A stretch of 64,000 nt of DNA from Alphaproteobacteria bacterium. GTDB lineage: Bacteria; Pseudomonadota; Alphaproteobacteria; Sphingomonadales; Sphingomonadaceae. The translations under genes were made by a program, and so were the position numbers. The stretch is from the NCBI GenBank assembly GCA_018823325.1, contig JAHJIJ010000024.1:1-64000 (forward strand). Reading direction: 5' to 3'. Positions 1-7,257 of this stretch are shown here, in pieces. The notes below the pieces were generated by a model. That model was given only the letters and a program-made list of their open reading frames with translations, made no database searches and was not told the origin of the DNA. Each line of letters begins with the position of its first letter. Within the stretch, counting starts at the first letter, position 1.

Positions 1-139
1 ACTGCAGTTCGTTGGTCATGCCTGCCCGCGATCGCGCGAAATCAGTGCCCGCGATCGTGTGAAATAGGTGCCCGGCTTCCCGTGAAATCGCTGCCCGCGA
101 TCAGATGAAATCAGTGCCCGCGATCACGCGAAACGCGCA
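1..139. mobile_element. Probable terminal end of an IS21-family element (partial)
   Basis: Five tandem 23-bp units lie at the window edge, and the outermost bases at 134-139 read CGCGCA, compatible with the TG...CA ends of IS21-family elements, which carry arrays of transposase-binding repeats just inside each end. The element would extend left of base 1, so no transposase is visible; a minus-strand ATG at 17-19 opens a frame that runs off the window. The disrupted reading frame of the neighbouring DUF2075 gene supports an insertion junction near 139. The IS21 assignment is an inference from architecture, not from a transposase. Confidence 0.5.
23..137. repeat. Five imperfect 23-bp tandem repeats
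   Basis: Units begin at 23, 46, 69, 92 and 115. Each starts TGCCCGCGATC and contains GAAAT about 15 bases in; the third unit is the most divergent (TGCCCGGCTTC). There are no spacers between units, so this is not a CRISPR array. Spacing and placement at a gene-truncating junction fit transposase-binding repeats of an IS21-type end. Confidence 0.85.
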
Positions 140-1700
140 CCTTCACAAAAACGCCGTGCGGTTTCAGGCGTGCACCGTTGGATGAGGCGAGCAGCCCTGC
201 CCGCTCCTGACCACGGACCCGAGTTCGCAACCAAGCGCGCGCATCATCGAGATTGCGGGTGATGAAAAGCGGGTATGATTGGAGCTGGCTTCGGACAGCA
301 CGCGCGGCCACTGCATCTCCCGCAATGACGTGCCCAACGAAGTCGGAGAGCCGCTCAGCTCTGAATGAGCGGATCGATGTCGCGAGATGGAGATCGCGTG
401 TGACGGTCGTGTTCGGCAGTTCGCTCTCATGATTCAGAGTTTGCGGCAGATGCACCCGCCAGTGAGGGAACGAGCGCTCTAACGCGCGCAGCCACTCCTC
501 AATACCGGCCTCACCGGTGTTAATCTCCTGACCGCCGCCGACCAGACAAATGATCGCACACCAATCCTCGTGCCGATCCATCACGCTCAGCAAAAACTCT
601 GGCTCAGACATCGAGAAGCCGAGCTGCCCCTTCTTCTGCTGCATGAATTTGGAGGTTTGCTCGACATTCCACGCGCGCTGCGCCTCATCAAACACCGCAA
701 CTTTCTCAACCGGTGCAGCCGGATTTGCTAAAGCGTCATCGCGAAAATGATGAATGTTTTGGATGAAGGCCGAGGCGCGGCGGTCTTCCTGGACCTTCGA
801 TTCGGCGCGCCCTGCCTCCTTGGCTTTAGCGACCGCATCAAGCGCCAAGGCTTCGCGCAGGACATCCACGAGCGGTCCGTTTCCCGAGAGAAACACCGCG
901 TGCTCATCACTGTGCGCTCGCTGCCGAGCCGTCGCTAGGTTCAAACCAGCGAGCGTTTTGCCAGACCCGGGGACGCCAGTGATGAAGCAGATGATCTTCT
1001 CACCGCTTTGTTTTGCTGATTCTATGGCGTTCGCCACATAGTCTGCAGTGCGGGTCAGGTTCTCCGCTCCAGCCTCAGAGCGAGAAATCTCTTCAACATC
1101 GTGGCCGCGATAGAGCGCCTGTGCCGCCTCAACGATCGTCGGCGTCGGCCTATAGCGGCCTGCAAGCCAGCGATGCGGGTCTATTGCATCGCTTCCCCAG
1201 ACTCGGCTCACAAAGTTGATCGTCGCGCCTAGTTCATCGGCGTTGGTACGAAGTGGGCGGGCAAGCATGTCATCGTCCCACTGAACTGCCTGCGCTTCAC
1301 CCCCAGGCGCTTCGGTCGCTACGAGGATGGGGACGATCGAGCGAGCATGACTTGTCTCGTGAAAATGCTTCAGGTCGAGGCCGTAACCATAGACCTGGTC
1401 AAGGCTGGACCGGTCGAACTGCCGAGCACCAACCTTATACTCCACCACGAAGATCAGCCCGTCTTGGAGGACGATAAGATCGGCGCGCCGGCCCATGCGC
1501 GGGATCAAAAACTCCATGAAGAAATGGGCAGAAGGCAGTTCGCCGCCAAGTTGCCGCAGATGGCGGATTTGGACCTGCCACGCCGCTGTTTGCGCCGGCT
1601 CGACCGCGAACGGCAGCTTGCTGGCGAGTTGGCCAAATAGCTCATTGTCGGATGCCAAGGAGATTTCTGGAGCGGCGATCGACAGGTAGGTGCGGTGCAT
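111..1700 (-). CDS. DUF2075 / Schlafen-like DNA-RNA helicase with N-terminal PD-(D/E)XK nuclease, C-terminally truncated
   Basis: The 529-residue product has a PD-(D/E)XK-like core near residues 70-90 (D74 in RRADLIV, then E87 and K89 in VVEYK). A superfamily I helicase/ATPase follows, with Walker A GVPGSGKT at 242-249 and a Walker B-like VFDEA at about 336-340. DUF2075 proteins usually run on for 100 or more residues after the motif around ASSNGARLKPHG. Here the frame enters the 23-bp repeats and stops at 111, so the last helicase motifs are lost and the last residues (about RVSRDRGH) come from the repeat sequence. Such nuclease-helicases occur in defence regions. An HNH nuclease gene diverges from it across a short gap. 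The truncated protein is probably inactive as a helicase. Confidence 0.8.
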   Translation of the reverse strand: MHRTYLSIAAPEISLASDNELFGQLASKLPFAVEPAQTAAWQVQIRHLRQLGGELPSAHFFMEFLIPRMGRRADLIVLQDGLIFVVEYKVGARQFDRSSLDQVYGYGLDLKHFHETSHARSIVPILVATEAPGGEAQAVQWDDDMLARPLRTNADELGATINFVSRVWGSDAIDPHRWLAGRYRPTPTIVEAAQALYRGHDVEEISRSEAGAENLTRTADYVANAIESAKQSGEKIICFITGVPGSGKTLAGLNLATARQRAHSDEHAVFLSGNGPLVDVLREALALDAVAKAKEAGRAESKVQEDRRASAFIQNIHHFRDDALANPAAPVEKVAVFDEAQRAWNVEQTSKFMQQKKGQLGFSMSEPEFLLSVMDRHEDWCAIICLVGGGQEINTGEAGIEEWLRALERSFPHWRVHLPQTLNHESELPNTTVTRDLHLATSIRSFRAERLSDFVGHVIAGDAVAARAVRSQLQSYPLFITRNLDDARAWLRTRVRGQERAGLLASSNGARLKPHGVFVKVRVSRDRGH

Positions 1701-1786
1701 GCGTGGACGCTGGCGGACGTTGCTGGACTAAGCAATGCGAAAGCGATTTGTTGGCGATCCAACAATGCGAAGATTCGGGGGCCGAT

Positions 1787-2833
1787 GTGGCGAGTGACTT
1801 TGATCTGGTTCGCGCCACTCTGTCGGATGCACATCCGGCACAGGCCGCATTCGATTATCTAATCGCGCACGCTCTGGCAGCTGGGTTCATGCTTGTGCCG
1901 CGAACAAGCGAGGTCCGCTCGATCGAGCTGCAATGGCCCAATCGCAAGCGAAACCCCTTCTCGGTCCAGGCCCATTCTGGCCATGTAAACTTCTATCTGC
2001 GCAGACCCATCCTTGGCGAACACCCCGACCTATTTGACGCTGCCGTTGCAGTGTTCGGACCGGTCAGAGCGAATAGCCTTGGTGAGTACCGCTCGCATCT
2101 TCACGATGTCGAAGAAGCGGAAAAGATGCTGGCCTTCCTACGCACGCACAGCGCTTGGCCAAGCCATCGTCATGCCCAGCGCTTTGTAGCGGCAACCTTT
2201 GAACCGATCCGCGGCGCGCATCTGCTTGCCGCTGCCGAGCGCCTCGCCGCCGGGGGCTCCACCGATCCGTTCGGACCCTCAAGCGATTATGACGTTCTGT
2301 TCAATGGGAAGCGCTTGCCGCCCAAGGCTGTCTTCGGCCATGCGGCGTCAGCTGCACTTGGCTTTCTTGTCCGACCGGCAAATTTCAGCGCAGGCGAGAC
2401 GACCTTCTCGTTCCGCATGCTTCGCGCGCATGGCTATCCGATTGTGCGCAAGGGCGAGCGGGCACCAGGCACTGACCCTTTGGTGTCAGACGAAGACCGG
2501 GTGTGGAGCGAAGGCAATACCAGGCTCGTCACGCACTTGCGCCGCGAGCGGGGGACTGGTCTTGCATCGGCCAAGCGCGATGCGTTTCGCGCTGAGCATG
2601 GCCGACTATATTGCGAGCGATGCGAGTTGGATCCCGTCGCAATTTACGGCGCAGATGTTGGCGAGGCTTGCATCGAGGTGCATCACCGCGACACGCATGT
2701 TTCGGAAATGCAAGAGGGTCATCGGACCAGGCTCGATGATCTACAGTGTCTTTGCGCCAACTGTCACCGCGTCACGCACCGCGAGTTGAAGGCGGCACTG
2801 CTCGCGACCGGCGCGCAAGCAGTGCCACCCTAA
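1787..2833 (+). CDS. HNH endonuclease with ScoMcrA-like region
   Basis: The C-terminal about 100 residues hold a zinc-ribbon HNH nuclease: CERC, then EVHHRD about 20 residues on, then CANCHRVTH. The middle region (SDYDVLFNGKRLPPKAVFG through FSFRMLRAHGYPI) resembles the N-terminal head domain of ScoMcrA-type modification-dependent endonucleases, which recognise modified DNA. An ATG frame extends back to 1652, but those residues lie antisense to the conserved N-terminus of the DUF2075 gene; the GTG at 1787 is a better start and leaves an 86-bp divergent promoter region. TTG codons near 1750 cannot be excluded. Inferred role: cleavage of incoming or modified DNA, possibly linked to the divergent helicase gene. 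The nuclease call is firm, the modification dependence tentative. Confidence 0.75.
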   Translation: MASDFDLVRATLSDAHPAQAAFDYLIAHALAAGFMLVPRTSEVRSIELQWPNRKRNPFSVQAHSGHVNFYLRRPILGEHPDLFDAAVAVFGPVRANSLGEYRSHLHDVEEAEKMLAFLRTHSAWPSHRHAQRFVAATFEPIRGAHLLAAAERLAAGGSTDPFGPSSDYDVLFNGKRLPPKAVFGHAASAALGFLVRPANFSAGETTFSFRMLRAHGYPIVRKGERAPGTDPLVSDEDRVWSEGNTRLVTHLRRERGTGLASAKRDAFRAEHGRLYCERCELDPVAIYGADVGEACIEVHHRDTHVSEMQEGHRTRLDDLQCLCANCHRVTHRELKAALLATGAQAVPP

Positions 2834-2866
2834 TGATGAGCTCGAGGCCGCTCCGTCCCGGTGGGC

Positions 2867-3130
2867 TCAGCGCCACAGCTGCTCGCGTTTCAGCCTTTCG
2901 ATAAGCGCCTCGAGGCCAGCGACCGGGACCAGCGTCGCTCGGCCGAGCTTAATCACTTCGATATCTCCCGATGTGATCAGCTCGTAGATGCGTGATCGGC
3001 TCAGGCCTAGCATCTTGGCCGCGTCCGGTATCCGCACTGTGATCGGCCGGATCGATGTGGGATCTCGCGAGGGTGCTGGCCCCGTGTCACCGTCGAGCAG
3101 CGCCCTTTCATATGATCTATTCTGCGTCAT
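2867..3130 (-). CDS. Excisionase-type helix-turn-helix DNA-binding protein
   Basis: The C-terminal about 60 residues form an AlpA/excisionase-like (MerR-type winged) HTH: IPDAAKMLGLSRSRIYELI followed by the wing segment DIEVIKLGRATLVPV. The frame is open back to 3283, but that would overlap the upstream AlpA gene. The ATG at 3130 (MTQNRSYE) has AGG about 8 bases upstream and gives an 87-residue protein. It lies just downstream of an AlpA-family gene in the same orientation, so the two may be cotranscribed. Likely role: regulation of, or directionality for, the integrative element. No operator was identified. Confidence 0.7.
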   Translation of the reverse strand: MTQNRSYERALLDGDTGPAPSRDPTSIRPITVRIPDAAKMLGLSRSRIYELITSGDIEVIKLGRATLVPVAGLEALIERLKREQLWR

Positions 3131-3233
3131 TCTGAACCTGCGTTGTTGGCTCATGGAAAGACGACGCTGCTGCGATTTACCCTCCGATAAACTAGACCAA
3201 ATTGGACGGGCGTGGAATTCGCCGCAGCCAGCT

Positions 3234-3443
3234 TTATCGACCGGTCTCAGCAGAAAAGAACATTGGGTTGCGGAGCCAGGCATTGATTGCGGACTCGCGC
3301 CAGCCGGCGCAGCGTGTGCTGATCTGGACGTTCTTCGGGAACGTGCCGTTCTGCATCTTCCGGTACATGGTGGAGCGGCTGAGCCCGGTTCGGTCGAGGA
3401 CGGTGTTGATCCGAAGGATGCGGTCGGGAGTGTCGGTCTGCAT
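3234..3443 (-). CDS. AlpA family phage/ICE regulatory protein
   Basis: This 69-residue protein matches the AlpA family over its whole length: an N-terminal RILRINTVLDRTGLSRSTMY helix-turn-helix, then QNGTFPKNVQIS and the closing AGWRESAINAWL segment. AlpA proteins are small activators or excisionases of integrated elements. The gene is upstream of, and codirectional with, the HTH gene ending at 2867. The two HTH genes mark the control segment of the integrative element. The product keeps a normal family length with no sign of decay. Confidence 0.88.
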   Translation of the reverse strand: MQTDTPDRILRINTVLDRTGLSRSTMYRKMQNGTFPKNVQISTRCAGWRESAINAWLRNPMFFSAETGR

Positions 3444-4185
3444 TGCTATATCCTCGCATTGTCTGCCTCTGGCTGGTGCCCCCCGAGGTAATTTGGGCGG
3501 AAATCCTTCGCCCTGAACAGACCCTCTCTGGTGTCAGGAGGGCCTTGTGCGGTGCCAGCGTGCAAATACGAGCTCTGGCGTAAGTTGGTCGTTTGAGGGG
3601 TGAAGTGTCAGGGCGTCTCACGCGTGGCGTGACCGCGCTCTACGCCGCTCGCGCGACACCGAGTCGCCTGCTGCGTCTCGGCCCTCCGGGTCACGATCGC
3701 ATGACGCGAGCCGGGCAATGCCCGGCAGCGGAACGCGATTGTTGATGAGCGTGCGCTGGCGGACTTCTGCGAACCCGCCAGGGTCCGCAGTGCCTTTGTT
3801 CGTCGCGTGGCACGCTCGATCCGGTCGGAGGGCGCGGCGGCGGCTGGCGCACAGCTGCGCGCGCACGCCGCCGCGACGGCCGTCCAACTTCGAGAGTGCG
3901 TGATTGTGCAGCTCTGTGGAGCTGAGCAGCGCTGCGCGCTGATTGCTGCGGTCATCGCGCTCGGGCGCGGTGGCGTTGGCCTCCGGCTTCGATCTGGCGG
4001 AGGTGGGCGTCGCTACCCTTTGAACCCGCCGCGGCGTGCCGCAACCCCGGCTTTGCCGGGGTCCTTCTCTTCGTTTCGGCCCTTTGGGTGCGGTCCGCCT
4101 TTGTCGGCGGGATCGCCGGTCCGCTCCTGCCGCCCACCCCCGCCATTCCGGCGCCGGTTGCGGTGGTTTTGAAGGAGTGGGAGCG
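3444..4185. other. 742-bp G+C-rich intergenic region upstream of ardC
   Basis: No convincing gene is present. Several long frames occur on both strands, but they overlap one another, are rich in Arg, Ala and Pro, and show no domain. A perfect 7-bp stem with a TTT loop (CCCCGGC-TTT-GCCGGGG) lies at 4045-4061, followed by a pyrimidine-rich stretch. It could be a terminator or leader hairpin before ardC. Confidence 0.5.
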
Positions 4186-5085
4186 ATGAAGACCGGGAAC
4201 GAGCGTGCAAACCTGTATGCCGAGGTGGCGGCGCGGGTGATTGCCGAGCTGGAGCAAGGGCGGCTGCCATGGGTGCAGCCGTGGGATGCGGATTCGTGCG
4301 GATGCACCATGCCTGCCAACGCCGTGACCGGGCGGCGCTATTCGGGCATTAACGTGCTGATCCTGTGGGCGGCGGTGATTGAAGGAAAGTACACGTCGCA
4401 GCGCTGGCTGACTTTCAAGCAGGCGCAGGCGATGGGCGGCAACGTCCGCAAAGGTGAGCGCGGGACGACCGTCTGTTATGCGGATCGGTTTACGCCGAAG
4501 GATGAAGCGGAGCGCGCGCGCGACGAGGATCGCGAGGCGCGGCAGCTGGCGTTCCTCAAGCGGTTTACCGTGTTCAATGTCGAACAGTGCGAGGGATTGC
4601 CCGAGCGGCTGACCGAGCTGCCAGAGCTTCCGGTGGAGGCGGATATCCTGCCGCAGGTTCGCAGCCTGATCGATGCGAGCGGTGCGGACTTCCGGGTTGG
4701 CGGAGGCGAGGCCTATTATTCACCTAGCGGCGATTATGTCGCGGTGCCGCCGCAGGCCGCGTTCGGCGAGCCGATCAACTGGTATCGCACCGCGCTGCAC
4801 GAGCTTGGCCATTGGACCGGGCACAGCAGCCGGTTGGACCGCAACCAGCGCGGTGGGTTCGGGAGCGCCGATTACGCCTGCGAGGAACTGGTCGCGGAGA
4901 TGGCGAGCGCATTCGCCTGCGCATCGTTGGCGATCGCGCCGACCGTGCGGCATGCCGATTACATCGGGGCGTGGCTTGCGGTGCTGCGCGACGACGAGCG
5001 CGCGATCTTCCGTGCCGCGAGTGCCGCCAGCAAGGCGGCGGACTATCTGCTTGCCTTTGCGCCTTCCGGGGAGGCGCAGTCATGA
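4186..5085 (+). CDS. ardC: ArdC family antirestriction protein (ssDNA-binding domain plus metallopeptidase)
   Basis: The 299-residue protein has the ArdC N-terminal ssDNA-binding domain (starting NLYAEVAARVIAELEQGRLPW, with RRYSGINVLILW and QRWLTFKQAQ). Its C-terminal zinc-metallopeptidase-like domain carries HELGHWTGH with a downstream Glu in CEELVAEMAS. The start at 4186 follows GAAGGAG at a good distance; the frame open back to 4036 has no ribosome site. ArdC proteins protect incoming plasmid DNA from host restriction during conjugation, which fits the relaxase module downstream. The stop codon overlaps the next start (ATGA), so the two genes are translationally coupled. Confidence 0.9.
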   Translation: MKTGNERANLYAEVAARVIAELEQGRLPWVQPWDADSCGCTMPANAVTGRRYSGINVLILWAAVIEGKYTSQRWLTFKQAQAMGGNVRKGERGTTVCYADRFTPKDEAERARDEDREARQLAFLKRFTVFNVEQCEGLPERLTELPELPVEADILPQVRSLIDASGADFRVGGGEAYYSPSGDYVAVPPQAAFGEPINWYRTALHELGHWTGHSSRLDRNQRGGFGSADYACEELVAEMASAFACASLAIAPTVRHADYIGAWLAVLRDDERAIFRAASAASKAADYLLAFAPSGEAQS

Positions 5086-5354
5086 GCGAGAACCTTACCG
5101 ACGCCCAAATCATCGAACGGCTCGAGGCCGGGCTGCAGCGCATGCCGAAACTGCGGCGCGAAATCTTTCTCGCGATTCGGCTGGACGGTCTGTCCTATGC
5201 CGAAATCGCGGAGCGAACAGGGCTCAGCGTCGAACAGGTCGAGCGGCACTTTGCAGAGAGCATGTCGGCTCTTTGCGACGCGATCGACGGACGTAATTCT
5301 GCCCCGCGGTGGAAGCGCATACTGCGACGGGTCGCCGAAAGGCGGAGGCGATGA
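5082..5354 (+). CDS. Small sigma-70 region 4-like protein
   Basis: The 90-residue product is essentially one sigma region-4 helix-turn-helix: LQRMPKLRREIFLAIRLDGL, then SYAEIAERTGLSVEQVERHF. There is no region 2, so it cannot be a complete sigma factor; it may act as a regulator or be derived from an ECF sigma factor. It overlaps ardC by four bases (ATGA). Homologous sigma-region-4-only proteins commonly sit near mobilization genes of sphingomonad elements. The basic tail (WKRILRRVAERRRR) could add DNA contact. Confidence 0.75.
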   Translation: MSENLTDAQIIERLEAGLQRMPKLRREIFLAIRLDGLSYAEIAERTGLSVEQVERHFAESMSALCDAIDGRNSAPRWKRILRRVAERRRR

Positions 5355-5423
5355 CGATCGCGCGGCCTCGCCGCTTTGCCGGCGAGGCTGTCCCAAGCAA
5401 CTTCATGGCGTTAGGATGCTCCC

Positions 5424-6326
5424 ATGCAAACCAGCCTCGACCATCTTCCACCGACCAAGCAGCGCGAGCTGGAGCGCATCGTGCAGATTCTGTTTGCCGA
5501 GTTTGAGGACGCGACCGCGCTCGCCACCCAGAAGTGGAAGAAGCAGGGACGCATCCTCAAGGTGATCCTCTACGGGTCCTATGCGCGCGGCGGCTGGGTC
5601 GAGGACCCGGTCGGGGGCTATTACTCGGACTATGATATTTTGGTCGTGGTTAGCGACGAACGCCTTACCGACACGCTCGACTATTGGGCCAAGGCCGCCG
5701 ACCATTTGCTTCGGGAATATTCGATCGCCAAGCGGCTCTCGGCACCGGTCAATTTCATCGTTCACAGCCTCAAGGATGTGAACGAGCAGCTCGCGCGCGG
5801 CCGGCCGTTTTTCGTAGATATCGTGCGCGATGGCGTCGCCCTCTATCAGCTCGACGGGCAACCGTTTGACGCGCCGAAGCCACTCGATCCGGTTGCCGCA
5901 CAAACGGAGGCAAAGACGCATTTTGATCAGTGGTATCCGAAAACTCAGAGCGGCTTGAAGCTTGCCCGCTTCGCCATCACTGAAGGTGAGAACAACGACG
6001 CGGCATTTCTTTTGCACCAAACCTCGGAGCGGCTTTACCACTGCACTTTGCTCGTGCTGACGCTCTACAGCCCCAAGTCTCACAAGCTCAATTTCCTGCG
6101 CGATCAGGCCGAAAATGTCGCGCGCGACCTCATTTTAGTGTGGCCGCGCGACACCAAGTTCGCGCGGCGCTGTTTCGAGCTACTCCAGCAAGCCTATGTA
6201 AACGCGCGCTACTCGCCGCACTACAAGATCACGCGGGAGGAGCTGGACTGGCTCACCGAGCGCGTAGAGCTTTTGCAGAAGACGGTGCGCGATGTCTGCG
6301 AACAGCGGCTCGCGCCGCGCGACTGA
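5424..6326 (+). CDS. Fused minimal nucleotidyltransferase (MNT)-HEPN domain protein
   Basis: Residues 45-80 hold a nucleotidyltransferase core with GSYARGG at 51-57 and the metal-binding pair SDYD at 68-71. Residues 165-290 are a HEPN helical domain with LLHQTSERLYHCTLL and a late RYSPH at 262-266, which could be the R-x3-H RNase motif. Separate MNT and HEPN proteins form toxin-antitoxin pairs in which the MNT AMPylates the HEPN RNase. Here both are in one 300-residue chain, an architecture also seen as stand-alone accessory genes. Whether the RNase is active is unknown. The start at 5424 is 69 bases after the preceding gene. Confidence 0.85.
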   Translation: MQTSLDHLPPTKQRELERIVQILFAEFEDATALATQKWKKQGRILKVILYGSYARGGWVEDPVGGYYSDYDILVVVSDERLTDTLDYWAKAADHLLREYSIAKRLSAPVNFIVHSLKDVNEQLARGRPFFVDIVRDGVALYQLDGQPFDAPKPLDPVAAQTEAKTHFDQWYPKTQSGLKLARFAITEGENNDAAFLLHQTSERLYHCTLLVLTLYSPKSHKLNFLRDQAENVARDLILVWPRDTKFARRCFELLQQAYVNARYSPHYKITREELDWLTERVELLQKTVRDVCEQRLAPRD

Positions 6327-6352
6327 TCGCGCGGCGCTCGCGTCTTAGCACT

Positions 6353-6511
6353 TCACGATTCCGCGCGTCGCAGCGCGTCCGCCAGCATTGCAGCGAATGC
6401 TTCTTCGGCCTGGGTGCGGGCGCTCTGATCTTTCGCTGTCAGATCGCGGCGAACCCATTCCGGTGTGCGCTTGAGAAAGGCGAGGATCGTCGCTTCGAGG
6501 TCTTCGGTCAT
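6353..6511 (-). CDS. Small hypothetical protein of the mobilization cluster
   Basis: A 52-residue product beginning MTEDLEATILAFLKRTPEW and continuing WVRRDLTAKDQSARTQAEEA. A longer frame starting at 6613 has an out-of-character N-terminus overlapping the upstream gene, so the ATG at 6511 is preferred. It follows the TraD-like gene by 7 bases on the same strand and is probably cotranscribed with it. No known domain; composition suggests a small helical protein. Confidence 0.55.
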   Translation of the reverse strand: MTEDLEATILAFLKRTPEWVRRDLTAKDQSARTQAEEAFAAMLADALRRAES

Positions 6512-6518
6512 CGTCCGG

Positions 6519-6800
6519 CTATGCGCGGGGTTCGCGCTCGGGAGCAAGCGCCTCAAACGCGCGCTTGCCGCGCCGGCACCAAAGCAAGAGTGCTTTGTCC
6601 CGATCCTCGCCATGCAATGCGGCTGCAGCTTCGACCAGAATGCCGAAGATCACCGTGCGATCGTCGTCGGTAAGCTCGATGAGCCCGGCTTTGGCGACGA
6701 GACCGCCAAGCTCAATCAACTGGCGCGTTCGCTCGCGGCGCTTCACGATCCAGGCGCGCGTGTCACTGCGCGCGATCCTGGCGCTGCGTCGATTGCGCAT
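6519..6800 (-). CDS. Conjugal transfer protein TraD-like
   Basis: The core RERTRQLIELGGLVAKAGLI, then ELTDDDRTVIFGILVEAAA and LWCRRGKRAFEA, is typical of the short TraD proteins encoded beside Ti-type traA in alphaproteobacterial plasmids and elements. The frame is open to 6914; the ATG at 6800 gives 93 residues and limits the overlap with the upstream gene to 38 bases. No strong ribosome site separates these choices. It diverges from traA, in the same arrangement as traC/traD on Ti plasmids. Probable role: relaxosome accessory. Confidence 0.65.
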   Translation of the reverse strand: MRNRRSARIARSDTRAWIVKRRERTRQLIELGGLVAKAGLIELTDDDRTVIFGILVEAAAALHGEDRDKALLLWCRRGKRAFEALAPEREPRA

Positions 6801-7086
6801 CGCCGTGGTTCGTCGAAGCGCCGCGCGTGTCGCTGCCAGCGCGCCTGCGAGCCGTGCGCGATCCTTGAAAGAAAGTCGCGCCCCGCTTGCGCCAGCCCTC
6901 CTTTGCGCCTGCATCGTTATCCTCGACCGCGGCGAGCAGAACGCCTGCCAGTTGCTCGACCGGCAGCGCGTCCGCGCCGGTTGCGACGACCAGCTCGCCG
7001 AGCTGGTGCAGCCGGCGCGCCTTGAGCAGCTTCGTCTTCTCGTCGAGCGCCTTCAGTTCCGAATCATAGTCGCGGGGTTTGCGCAT
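6763..7086 (-). CDS. Conjugal transfer protein TraC/TraD-like
   Basis: Begins MRKPRDYDSELKALDEKTKL and continues LHQLGELVVATGADALPVEQ and LAGVLLAAVE, a signature of small mobilization proteins next to Ti-type relaxases. The ATG at 7086 has GAGGA seven bases upstream; the ATG at 7107 lacks a site. The N-terminus is predicted as a coiled coil and the C-terminus is Arg/Ser rich. It is divergent from traA across a 171-bp region containing an oriT-like sequence. Assignment to TraC or TraD by name is uncertain because annotation of these short families varies. Confidence 0.7.
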   Translation of the reverse strand: MRKPRDYDSELKALDEKTKLLKARRLHQLGELVVATGADALPVEQLAGVLLAAVEDNDAGAKEGWRKRGATFFQGSRTARRRAGSDTRGASTNHGDAQSTQRQDRAQ

Positions 7087-7198
7087 GACACCGTCCTCAA
7101 TTGTCATTGTGGAAGCTGTCAGTTAGGTACTGCGTCGATCAGCGCAAACGTCGTGAAATATCTTGGGACAACTATTTCCCGAGAAAGATGAATTCTTT

Positions 7199-7228
7199 CG
7201 AGGGCGCGCTTATACGTCGTGCCGACGT
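7199..7228. other. oriT: Candidate oriT nick region
   Basis: The segment contains GGGCGCGCTTATACGTCG, whose reverse complement includes TAAGCGCGCCCT. This resembles the MobQ/IncQ nick consensus TAAGTGCGCCCT and the Ti-plasmid oriT (GGGCGCAATTATACG). A perfect inverted repeat ACGTCG-TGC-CGACGT (7214-7228) adjoins it, as expected for relaxase recognition. It lies between divergent traC/D-like genes and traA, the known oriT position in Ti-type systems. The nick position has not been tested. Confidence 0.7.
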
Positions 7229-7257
7229 GCTCTTTGAGGTGTAAGTGGATTGCCGTC

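Noticed and set aside
23..137. Short tandem repeats that could suggest a CRISPR array
   Set aside because: The 23-bp units abut one another with no unique spacers, and no cas genes are near.
3618..4319. 233-residue minus-strand open frame
   Set aside because: No domain, biased Arg/Ala/Pro content, and it overlaps the ardC start region antisense.
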